From the NCBI GenBank assembly GCA_949987565.1, contig OX465105.1, forward strand, positions 5,146,159 through 5,210,158: 64,000 nt of DNA, written 5' to 3'. The notes under the pieces were generated by a model that ran no database searches, was not told the origin of the DNA, and worked only from the letters and a program-made list of their open reading frames with translations. Shown in pieces: positions 9,201-16,712 of this stretch. The position numbers were made by a program, and so were the translations under genes. Origin of the DNA: Luidia sarsii. Its lineage: Eukaryota > Echinodermata > Asteroidea > Paxillosida > Luidiidae. The first letter of the stretch is position 1; each line of letters starts with the position of its first letter.

Positions 9201-11323
9201 AGCCCTGGGCATTTACTGCTAGCTACTCATAGGGGAAGGGCAAATCCTCATTGAATGACATTCCCGGCAAAGGAAAATCATGGTACACGTTTGATCTATA
9301 AATGTGACCACTCCATTTTGGGAGAACCGAATTCAAAGCCAGCACAGTGGTCGTAGGGTCCAAGCATGTGCACTGAAGAACAGAGGCTCCTATCCAGTGA
9401 GTTGGTCCTAGCATCTGGTGTGGGATATACCACAACTTTGTGTCAGTGAGAGATTGAGAGTGCAGTTCAATAGAGGTTTGCCTGATGTGTAGCTGGTACT
9501 GACTGCTCAGTGATTTTTCCCACTTGCCTATGATGTAACCACTTCATCATGGTCACCAGCTCCTACACGAATTTGAATCCACCACATGCCCACAGGACCT
9601 CAACTAGCTTGATGGTCAAGCAGTAAAGACAATTGCAATAGAAACCCAGGAGTCACAGGTTTGAAACCAACCCAGGCTGCTCTCCCCACCCGGACAGCCA
9701 TTAGACAAAGCACTGAGCATAGTGTTAACGTTATATTGGGGCAAGGCAAACCCTCATGGGTTAAGATGTCTGCACTATAGAAAGCTGGAGTCGCAGGTTT
9801 GAATCCCGCCCGATCTGCCTATCGCTGTGTCTTTCATTGAGCTGGCAACCAGGCACAGCACTGAGCATACAGTGCTGACTACACATTCAAGTTAGATAGG
9901 GGATGGAAAGAAATGGATTGATATAAGCTCTGTGAAGGTTTGTGATTTCTGGGTGCGAGAAGGCAACCTCTGAGCAGTTTGTGAGCAATCTTGCTGAGAG
10001 ACACTTTGCTCGTTACTTCTCTGCAGACAACCTTACCAACCGGAGTCCAGTGATGACTACGGCCAGCCCATGACCCAGCCCACTCCCAAGTCTGTGCAGG
10101 TCTTTGACAATCCCACCTATGTGGAGGACATCGGCCATCCTAGTCACCCAGTGAGTAGTCTGCAGCATTTGTCCATGTACTCTCGCTCACTCACTTAAAT
10201 TTATAGTGAGTCGCCAGGGGGCGGACCAGAGGGAAGAACCAGCATTAACACAATGCCATTCAGATCTGTCACACCTTACGGGTAGCAGGGTAGGCATGGT
10301 GATGGAACTCCAATCTGTTAAGGACTAAATAAGACTTGAGGCTTTGCATGGTGGGTGAATCAATATAGGAAGGTTTGCACCATGTATCAGGTCTCTTAAA
10401 GAAGAGGTGTGGTTCTGAAAAGAGCCTGAGAAGAAGAACCTGAAAAGAAAAATTCAGGTTCTTTTCAAAAACCACACCTCTTCTTTAAGAGACCTTATAA
10501 TACATGGTGTCACCGCAAACCTTCCTATTCTGTTAAGGACTGTTAAAAGGAGGATTGCAGTGCTGGAGTTCACATGGAGTGCTTCCATGGGATCAATCAG
10601 TCCCGTTGTCAAAGTTGAAGCCGCGTGAGACCTGCCAGAACCCATCGTGCCATACACTATCAAAATGCTTTCGTGAGGTCGATGGAGTTATAAAAGAGGA
10701 TCGTTTGGCGTTGCAGATGCTTCTCTATTAAGATACGGCAGTTGGAGCTTTGGCTCCGCAGTGCTCCGACCAGCTCTGAATCCAGCTCGCTCATCGTCTG
10801 CCCAAATTTTTCTCTGATTTTGGCTTCATCCAGTTTAAGATAATTTCAACATGACTTTGCTGTATTGCTCCAAAAAATTACAAAATATGACCTTTCTTAA
10901 AGGCAGAAGGTCCTGCTGAGATCTTGTCAGACTCACCTTATTTTTCAAATTCGCTTTGTACTGAAGAAAATCATCAGTTTAAAATCAAATTGCATTCTAT
11001 TTTACCTCCCATTAGTAGAGTTCTCATTTGTGTGCCTTTGAGAAAGGTCCTGCTAGGATCGAAACGTCAGGCCCTCTAACTTTTGAGATTTATGCATTGA
11101 AGGTCATTTTAGTCAGTGAGCAGTTTGCAACAGTTATTTACTTCATTTTTTGTATTATATTAGAAACTAAACAAACCTTATCCACTTTGTATTTTCCATT
11201 ACTGCTAGGGGGCAACTTTTCAGTGATATTTTATGTTGTTTCTTTTTACCACAGACCGGTACTCGAGGAGTTGTTGACACCGAAGTTGTGGAAGTCGAGG
11301 ATGTGCATGAAAGTGTGATGTAA
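2999..11323 (+). CDS. 3' part of a type I membrane protein: cadherin-like + 2 EGF + TM + alternative tails
   Basis: Six in-phase coding blocks: 2999-3238, 4649-4820, 5431-5653, 7137-7229, then either 8161-8290 + 8601-8669 (308 aa from the first visible exon) or 10027-10150 + 11255-11323 (306 aa). All borders are AG/GT and every junction keeps the frame. Order: a beta-rich cadherin/Ig-like segment, two six-cysteine EGF modules, one hydrophobic helix followed at once by K-R-R-G-K, then a short tail. The second EGF almost touches the membrane. This is a plasma-membrane receptor or adhesion protein with its N-terminus outside. The 5' exons lie left of the window, so the full architecture and a family name cannot be given. 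The tail motif FDNPTY/F resembles the LDL-receptor-type FxNPxY internalisation signal, suggesting clathrin-adaptor or PTB-domain binding (inference). There is no sequence resemblance to the SPAG5 gene downstream. Confidence 0.72.
3285..3430. repeat. CTGACGTTTCGATCC hairpin MITE
   Basis: A near-perfect inverted repeat (GGGCCTGACATTTCGATCC ... its complement) with a short loop at about 3354-3430, preceded by the family's outer arm (GCAAACTGCTTACTGACTAA). A third partial arm follows at about 3450-3500. It is one of about ten copies in the window. Confidence 0.8.
3640..4280. repeat. 45-bp tandem array, ~14 copies
   Basis: Unit begins GTGCAAACCCTTGTTACTCA and includes ATCTATGTCAACTC. The period is exactly 45, so frames stay open for over 600 bp, but the array lies in an intron. 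Degenerate flanking copies start at about 3510 (CTCAAGTTTAC...). Confidence 0.9.
4649..4820 (+). CDS. exon: cadherin-like strand plus start of EGF 1
   Basis: Acceptor cctcAG, donor GTGAGA; phase 0 in, phase 1 out. [16 protein letters not shown] is the classic end of a cadherin-like/VCBS-type repeat (Y-T-P-x-P-G-F-x-G-x-D-S-F). The exon closes with [11 protein letters not shown], the first two cysteines of an EGF module that continues in the next exon. Confidence 0.75.
4889..5181. repeat. foldback MITE ending in GGTGACACC / GGYGTCAC
   Basis: The outer arm ACGGTGACACCATAC... at 4889 is inverted at 5155-5181 (GGCGTCACTGCAAACCTTC). The inner stem pairs CTCTTAAGAGAGGAAGTGTG with CACACTCCTTCTCTTAAGAG. 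Related copies: 10370-10530, 44976-45184; half copies at 14090-14183 and 29687-29800. Confidence 0.75.
5193..5394. repeat. MITE with TTAACCCTAAC ends and TACCACA-rich core
   Basis: It starts TTAACCCTAACGTTTTGCAC and ends GGTTAGGGTTTTAA. A longer relative is at 44004-44270. Both contain repeated inverted TACCACA/TGTGGTA words. Confidence 0.65.
5431..5653 (+). CDS. exon: rest of EGF 1 and calcium-binding-type EGF 2
   Basis: Phase 1 in, phase 2 out (donor GTAACT). It completes EGF 1 ([12 protein letters not shown]). EGF 2 starts with DFDEC and contains [12 protein letters not shown], which fits both the calcium-binding N-terminus and the Asp/Asn-hydroxylation pattern C-x-[DN]-x4-[FY]-x-C-x-C. 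All twelve cysteines of the two modules are present. Only a few residues separate the last cysteine from the membrane helix. Confidence 0.85.
6268..6608. repeat. foldback element, ends CTCTCTAAATGCAA
   Basis: Left end GCTCTCTAAATGCAA and right end TTGCATTTAGAGAGTG; GAGTGAAAA-like words on the left face TTTTCACTC-like words on the right around a centre near 6430. The remaining 5654-7136 intron shows only low-complexity tracts (poly-C at about 6666 and 6982) and nothing else I recognise. Confidence 0.65.
7137..7229 (+). CDS. exon: transmembrane helix and stop-transfer
   Basis: 93 nt, phase 2 in, phase 2 out, acceptor cctgcAG, donor GTGAGT. The joined frame gives [20 protein letters not shown] followed by [10 protein letters not shown]: one helix of about 23 residues with cytoplasmic basic residues. 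This orients the EGF modules outside. The overlapping ORF in another frame is a shadow. Confidence 0.85.
7624..8022. mobile_element. TTAA-flanked GGCGGGATTATTTTAGTGCC element
   Basis: Flanked by TTAA (7620-7623, 8023-8026). The left end resembles CCTTGATGGCGGGA and the right end ends AAAGGGG. The better copy is at 21116-21655 (inverted); inverted arms of the same family occur at about 34903-35400 and 35700-36130. The TTAA target suggests a piggyBac/Kolobok-type transposase supplied in trans. Confidence 0.6.
8161..8290 (+). CDS. cytoplasmic-tail exon, version 1 (FDNPTF)
   Basis: 130 nt after acceptor tctgcAG, donor GTGAGT, phase 2 in and 0 out. Acidic start (ESSDDEDGQ), an in-frame duplicated QPIS unit, then [19 protein letters not shown]. 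Phe replaces Tyr in the FxNPxY-like motif. It is closely similar to the exon at 10027-10150, including intron flanks on both sides, so the two arose by tandem duplication. Confidence 0.85.
8601..8669 (+). CDS. last exon, version 1
   Basis: 22 codons then TAA, phase 0, acceptor taccacAG. It starts [12 protein letters not shown] and ends LEFAM. The 3' UTR after the stop matches the 3' UTR of version 2 except for a MITE at 8735-9074. Confidence 0.8.
   Translation, partial: TGAGGVLDTDDVNVKDELEFAM
8735..9074. mobile_element. TTAA MITE, ends GCCCCTACACAACATTGGT
   Basis: Inverted ends (GGCCCCTACACAACATTGGT ... ACCAATGTTTTGTAGGGGCT), flanked by CTAA (8731-8734) and TTAA (9075-9078). The paralogous 3' UTR at about 11389 has one TTAA and no insert. 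Other copies: 37874-38242 (flanked by TTAA on both sides) and a decayed piece at about 40895-41300. Confidence 0.8.
9600..9900 (+). repeat. two tandem tRNA-derived SINE-like fragments
   Basis: Box-B-like GGTTTGAAACC / GGTTTGAATCCC are each followed by GCACTGAGCATA-type sequence, also seen at about 26960-27000. No fold into a working tRNA. Lies between the two tail copies. Confidence 0.45.
10027..10150 (+). CDS. cytoplasmic-tail exon, version 2 (FDNPTY)
   Basis: 124 nt, same phases as 8161-8290. It reads [14 protein letters not shown]..., [19 protein letters not shown]. It has a complete F-x-N-P-x-Y signal and two further tyrosines (PYQP, DDYG) absent from version 1. It can be joined directly to the transmembrane exon. 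Confidence 0.85.
10370..10530. repeat. foldback MITE (GGTTTGCACC / GGTGTCACCGC family)
   Basis: GTCTCTTAAAGAAGAGGTGTGG at the left is inverted at the right (CCACACCTCTTCTTTAAGAG), with the outer AAGGTTTGC/GCAAACCTT arms. Inserted in the intron between tail exon 2 and its last exon. Confidence 0.7.
11255..11323 (+). CDS. last exon, version 2
   Basis: 22 codons then TAA, phase 0. [12 protein letters not shown]...; C-terminus ESVM, versus EFAM in version 1. The final residues S-V-M could weakly suit a PDZ domain, but methionine at the end makes this speculative. Since both tail exons end and both last exons begin in phase 0, exon 8161-8290 could also splice to this exon. Confidence 0.8.
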   Translation, partial: TGTRGVVDTEVVEVEDVHESVM

Positions 11324-11918
11324 CTGTCTCCCCACGAACAAAATCCTCCTGGCTTTACTACGTAGCTTTAGTCACAACTTTCTTAACCAGTTAGCAACAT
11401 TTTGGTATATTACAAAGTAGTCACGTAGGTTTTGGGGTTAGATTTTAGTTAAAAATTTCACCAAAACTTCGCTTTCTAAGCAAAAGAATGAACACAGTCT
11501 TCCATATTCCGTCTGATCCACCTTCCTGATTATACGATTGGCACAGAAAGGGTAAGATTACCATTTCTGCCATTATTTTGCAGGCGATGTGGTCAACTAG
11601 GTACATCCCCAAATCATGATTTTGGGGGAAAACAGTCTTTTTTTTTTCCTGGCAAGTGAATTGTGCCAAACGATGCATCATTGTCAACATAACAATAGGT
11701 GGTATATTGTGGGATTGGTTTGTGCCCCATCTTTTTACGATATAGATATGAATTTAACTGAAATCTTTCCGGGTTTTTTTCTTCTTCTTCTTTCAAGCAG
11801 ATACCTAATTAACCTAAGTCCTAAGATCGATCTTAAGATAAGAAGAGTTTCGTCAAATCGCTCAATAGTGTTCAGAAAGGTGTAAACCCACCGTTGAATG
11901 ATATTCTCGCCGAAGAAA

Positions 11919-11924
11919 AATAAA
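11919..11924 (+). terminator. possible polyadenylation signal of tail version 2
   Basis: AATAAA about 600 nt after the stop at 11323, in sequence homologous to the region around 9260 downstream of version 1, where the hexamer is not present. Confidence 0.3.
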
Positions 11925-12029
11925 AAATCACCGGTATGATCTATAGGCCTAAAATAATGACCACAGAATTTCGGGTGAAAAATGATACTGAGCCAGCACG
12001 GCGGTCATGTGATTCTTGCGCCTGCACTG

Positions 12030-12715
12030 GAAAGCAAAAGTCGGGAAAGGTTTTTTTTTTTTCGTGTAGGAAATCGAGAAAATCACAGAGCATGCAGTTC
12101 TTATAAAACATCAAGGAAGGGCAACTTGTGTTCTTTCATCAACTGATGCGCATCAAGAAATTTAGCTCAAGTCGGGAAAGGTTTTTTTTTTTTTTCGTGT
12201 AGGAAATCGGGAAAAGCACAGAGCATGCAGTTCTTATAAAACATCAAGGAAGGGCAACTTGTGTTCTTTCATCAACTGATGCGCATCAAGTAATTTAGCT
12301 CAAGTCGGGAAAGGTTTTTTTTTTCTTTTCGTGTAGGAAATCGGGAAAATCACAGAGCATGCTGTGCTTATAAAACATCAAGGAAGGGCAACTTGTGTTC
12401 TTTCATCAACTGATGCGCATCAAGAAATTTAGCTCAAGTCGGGAAAGGTTTTTTTTTTCTTTTCGTGTAGGAAATCGGGAAAAGCACAGAGCATGCAGTG
12501 CTTATAAAACATCAAGGAAGGGCAACTTGTGTTCTTTCATCAACTGATGCGCATCAAGAAATTTAGCTCAAGTCGGGAAAGGTTTTTTTTTTCTTTTCGT
12601 GTAGGAAATCGGGAAAAGCACAGAGCATGCAGTGCTTATAAAACATCAAGGAAGGGCAACTTGTGTTCTTTCATCAACAGTACTGATGCGCATCAAGAAA
12701 TTTAGCTCAAGGACT
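12030..12715. repeat. ~134-bp tandem array, 5 copies
   Basis: Each unit contains AAGTCGGGAAAGG followed by a T-run, AGCACAGAGCATGCAG and CATCAACTGATGCGCATCAA (itself a dyad). The array immediately follows the duplicated 3' UTR. From 12720 to 14080 I see no gene; AATAAA occurs at about 13874. Confidence 0.85.
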
Positions 12716-14247
12716 GGGGTACAGGTGAAAATATAACCTCGCTTTAAAGTTTGTATTTTTTGGCATAAGTTACTCGGATGTAATGTGTTATCGCAAGGAC
12801 TTTTTTGTCTTTGGGTACAGGTGAAAATATAAGTTACTCAGATGTAATGTTTTGATTTTGAAGTTGTAAGTTTACCCAGACTCTGATGAGTGGGGATATT
12901 GACACGCTGAGGGCAGCAGATATACGGGGTCCCCTTTACATTGTGCACATTGGCCGAACTATGCACTCATGCCCAGCCAGCACGTGCGTGCCAATAGGAA
13001 GAAAAAGGGACCCGGTATGTTTGGCGCCACCAAGCGTTACAAAGTCTCTCAAAAGGTGTGACGCATTTTTAGGTGTGAACGGAATATTTTGGGGAAATGA
13101 CTGCGGCTACTGGCTGGCGGTTTTCCGTAGAATCGTCTGCAAATCGCAGCCATAGCCCACAGAATTTTGCACGGCCTTTGCGCTAGGGAACCTCGATCTC
13201 CTTTTTGCGAGGCGAAAAGTAACCAGCTTGTAAGTTTACACATTTTGTATTTCCTGTTAATGCTATATCCCTGCATTGTATATACTTTTAGAGAGTGCGA
13301 CATGGGGCGATCATGTTCCTTGACCCGGGGGAAGTAATCGAACGCAGTCGGTAGTTGGGCTGTATCACCACAACGGCCATTTTTTGAAAGTCAACAACCA
13401 TCCCTCCGCCACGTCTGTCTTCGTATTGTCATTCACCATCACCAATCGGCCGCAAGGCAGGCAACCACAATTCTCCATTTGTTTCAACTTTACCATTGAC
13501 AAGTCTGGTTTCCATCCCTGTCACCAAAGAGACCTTGGATGTACGGAAGGTAGAGACATCTCTGTCGGCCATTTTTTTCCCTGTTGCCATGGGATGGGCA
13601 ATAAAGGACATAATCTCCTGCTTGGTGCTTCGTGCATTCTTAGAATAGGGCCCAGAAATCTTGCATGTTATATGATGGCCATTGTGTTTGCTATCCCATA
13701 GATCCTACTGTTACTGACATGGTCGCTTCTCTTATTGTTATTATGCGTACAAAAATTGCTGGCAAAACATTTTACTCGGACGATTTTTACCCGCCTTTTG
13801 AAATACTGTTTAAGCAGTTATTACATGTAGGCCCTATTTACCCAGATGATGGATTTTGGCTTTAAGATAGAAGAAATAAACTTTTAGAAGCATATACAAA
13901 TGTTGTTTATCTATGTTTTCATCATTGTATGGATTTCAAAGCTGTGTGGCTCGTGACTCGGTATCGAGTCTAGCCTAGTCCAAGACGGTCTCTCCCGTAC
14001 GGCTTCACAATAATATTTGATAAACTGTGTTAAAACTAAAGGTTGGGTTTGATGAAGACAATTAAATAAGACTTTCTCCCGATGACAACCAGAGCACACT
14101 GGTCGAAACGTCGAGTTACCACCCAGGTTCTTTTCAGAACCACACCTCTTCCTTTATAAATTGTGTCACCGCAAACCTTTCTCGAAGAAAATTAATCAAG
14201 TCATAATGCCGTACAAAACATCGCTGTTAAAAACATTAACAAAAAAC

Positions 14248-14319
14248 AGGCACGAGAGGGATTCGAACCCTCGGTCTTCTGTTTACGAGACAGACGCCTT
14301 ACCACTAGGCCACCGCGCC
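14248..14319 (-). tRNA. tRNA-Thr (anticodon CGT)
   Basis: The minus strand folds into a full cloverleaf: acceptor GGCGCGG paired with TCGTGCC (two G-U pairs), D arm GCC/GGC, anticodon stem TCTGT/ACAGA with loop CTCGTAA (anticodon CGT), and T arm GAGGG-TTCGAAT-CCCTC. Box A (TGGCCTAGTGG) and box B (GGTTCGAATCC) are intact. A run of six T follows two bases after the 3' end on the minus strand, a good pol III terminator. No intron. It appears functional, unlike the SINE-type tRNA relics elsewhere. Confidence 0.92.
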
Positions 14320-15250
14320 GCTGGTACCTGAGGGAATTGATAAACATAAATCACATAAACTAAAGTCCACAAAATGTGCATCCCCCAGGAAATAAAAATT
14401 GAAACGATGAAGCGTTTGTCTGTCTGTCTTTCGTCTGCCTGTCTGCCTCTGTTTGTCTGTCTATCGTTCGTCTGCCTGTCTGTTTGGCTGGTTGTCCGAG
14501 TGTATGTCCTTCTGAATTTTCAAGAAAAGATGCCCACAGGTAGCAGAAGTTGCCGTGGGCGAGCCAGAGCGGCCGGCCTTGGGTCTTCCAATGGGCCACG
14601 CACCAAAGGACATTTCCCGCCGAGTCGTGTAACCCACTATTTCTTTGTTTTGTTTTTTCCTACACCGCGTAATAGTTGGAAAACGGTCTAGTCCACATCT
14701 CGACTCTTGAAAATGACTGGTCAAATTATTTGGACTAATAATATTTGCATGAGAACTGCACGCTCAGTAGGCCTATACTGCACTACACTGAATTTTTGAT
14801 GCCGACGGGTGCAGCACACAAAATCCATCCAAGATGGCTCCGCCGAGCTGATTATCATAAACTTATTTACATACATTGTAGAATAAGTGAAGCTTAAGAC
14901 AACCTGTGAGTTCACTCTTTAATTTGGTATGTCATTTGGACCATATCCGGCTTTAAATGTGGCCCTTTTGGGCTGTACTAGAAGTGGACTGGTCCATCCC
15001 AAATCCTTGCTGAAATTCGGCTTGGACGGCTACACATTTTTGGGGGTGTTTTTTCTGGGGGTAATTAGCAAAAATGTAATCGGCTAATGGCACTAAAACT
15101 GTAAAGAATCTGAGAGACGAAGGTCCAAACTACAATTTTCAGTATAGCTACAAGAACTGAGAGACTTTTGGGCGTGGGATAATTGGCTTTGAAAGTGAGT
15201 GTTTTTGTACAGTGTTGAATAGGAGCTCGATTTAGTGTTCTGCACCATGA

Positions 15251-15373
15251 CCAATGACTTGGCGTCAGGGCAGGGCGCCCTCATGGTGTTATCGCGCGGT
15301 ATTCAAATTTTAATAACGACCCGAAACCGCACTGCGTACCACTGTATACTGTGTACATGTACGTGTATAAATA
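15251..15373 (+). promoter_or_regulatory. candidate SPAG5 promoter: CCAAT, CDE/CHR-like, TATA
   Basis: CCAAT at 15251-15255; TCGCGCGGTATTCAAA at 15292-15307, similar in layout to CDE/CHR elements of G2/M genes (CHR consensus TTYRAA); TATAAATA at 15366-15373. The spacing is plausible for a start site near 15400 and a noncoding first exon ending at donor GTAAGT (15503). Inferred from motifs only. Confidence 0.4.
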
Positions 15374-15399
15374 CTGCGCTAAAGTTGAATATCGCCGAG

Positions 15400-15502
15400 T
15401 TTTTTCACGACTTACTTACCGCCATTAAAGCCACGAAATGTTTTAGAATCCACACCAGTTTCAACTGGAACATTGCTGATAAGGTCCTGACGCAATTGAA
15501 AG
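15400..15502 (+). other. putative 5' noncoding exon of the SPAG5-like gene
   Basis: It ends ATTGAAAG|GTAAGT, a strong donor. The next acceptor in front of the coding start is CCCAACAG at 16609, leaving 40 nt of 5' UTR in exon 2 with in-frame TGA and TAA before the ATG. The start is estimated from the TATA-like sequence; a second donor at 15617 is possible. Confidence 0.4.
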
Positions 15503-16079
15503 GTAAGTATCGAGTCAAATTTGGACTGTGTACGTGAATTTGTGTCACTGACACTCAGTCACACTATTTTTTACGAGTCGCAAACGCAAACGCCATGTTG
15601 TCAGTAATTTGGGTACGGTAAGTGAAGGCGGTAACGTCGTTAGGCCAGGAAGTAAAACTAAGAAAACGCTAACGTGTACTGTACTGTACAGTGTAAAGTG
15701 TTAGTTACTGACTATACTACTTACTAGAACTACTTGTAGAAGTAGTACTGTCTACTGAGCCCAAATTATGCAAGCATTTGGTCCTGAATTCGGCAAATGA
15801 GCCATGAATGGCATGATCCGCTGTAGCAGTGCAGTGTAGGCCTAGATTATAAATAGTTTACTTAGGTCCGAGTAACTTGGACCCAAAGCTGCCCTTTTTA
15901 AAATTATCGCCCGACCCCTCCAAATTTGACAAAAAAGGCAATTATAACTTGGCAAAAAATACTCGGACCTACCTCCGTGCTCGGACTAGACCTCGGTAGT
16001 GAAGTTAAATTCTACCAAATGTTAGTTACTTTTTACCATTGAAATGATTGACGTTACTTTGTAATTCAACTAATTGGTA

Positions 16080-16235
16080 AAATTTAGTGGGCCTGACGTT
16101 TCGATCCTAGCAGGACCTTTCTCTGCCTTTAAGGAAGGTCCTGCTAGGATCGAAACGTCAGGTCCACTAAATTATAAGATTTTCATTTTGGTAATTTTAG
16201 TGAGTAAGCAGTTTGCAACATTTTTGTATATCACT
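16080..16235. repeat. CTGACGTTTCGATCC hairpin MITE, full copy
   Basis: Stem GGGCCTGACGTTTCGATCC / GGATCGAAACGTCAGGTCC with a ~20-nt loop, plus the outer arm TTTTGGTAATTTTAGTGAGTAAGCAG on the right. A second, decayed copy follows at 16395-16533. Confidence 0.8.
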
Positions 16236-16649
16236 TTGTAATTGTAATTATAATTTTTATATTTTATTAATATTAGTTTACTTGGGTCCGAGGCAAAATG
16301 GCAAAATGGAACGTCTAGTCTGTAGTTTTTCAAAATGTAAAAACACTGTTTGATTACATTTTAGCATCATGGACTATAAAAAAAAATTGCGAACTTCTTA
16401 ACTGAACAAAATGACCAAAATGCAAATTGAAAAAAAAAATAGCCTGATGTTTTGGTCCTGCTAGAATCAGAATGTCAGGCTTTCCTAATTTTTGATATGA
16501 AAGGTCCTGCTAGGATCGAAACGTCAGGCCCACTAAATTTAAAAATAAATAAATAATTGAAACAAATAAAGAACCTAGACATCATTGCAATGACTCTGTT
16601 TCCCAACAGATTGACTTGGTGACATCCGGCTTCATAAAAGCCTGCCACC

Positions 16650-16712
16650 ATGATTGCCTCATCAGGAAGACAGCTGCTACAAGTAACCGACAAAGAAAAT
16701 GTCGGCTCACAG
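16650..16712 (+). CDS. spag5: SPAG5-like coding exon 1 (start, KEN box)
   Basis: 21 codons: MIASSGRQLLQVTDKENVGS then Q, donor GTAATG. KEN at residues 15-17 is an APC/C-Cdh1 degron-type motif. The ATG is preceded by GCCACC. Exon begins at 16610 after CCCAACAG. Confidence 0.8.

Larger units (their letters stand above)
8030..12020 (+). repeat. tandem segmental duplication of the tail region
   Basis: About 8030-9430 and about 9900-12020 share intron, exon, intron, last exon and 3' UTR sequence in the same order (for example TTTGTGAGCAATCT upstream of both tail exons and GATCTATA in both 3' UTRs). Differences include the MITE at 8735-9074 only in copy 1 and the hairpin insertions at about 10370-10530 and 11036 only in copy 2. 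SINE-like pieces lie between the copies. Confidence 0.85.
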
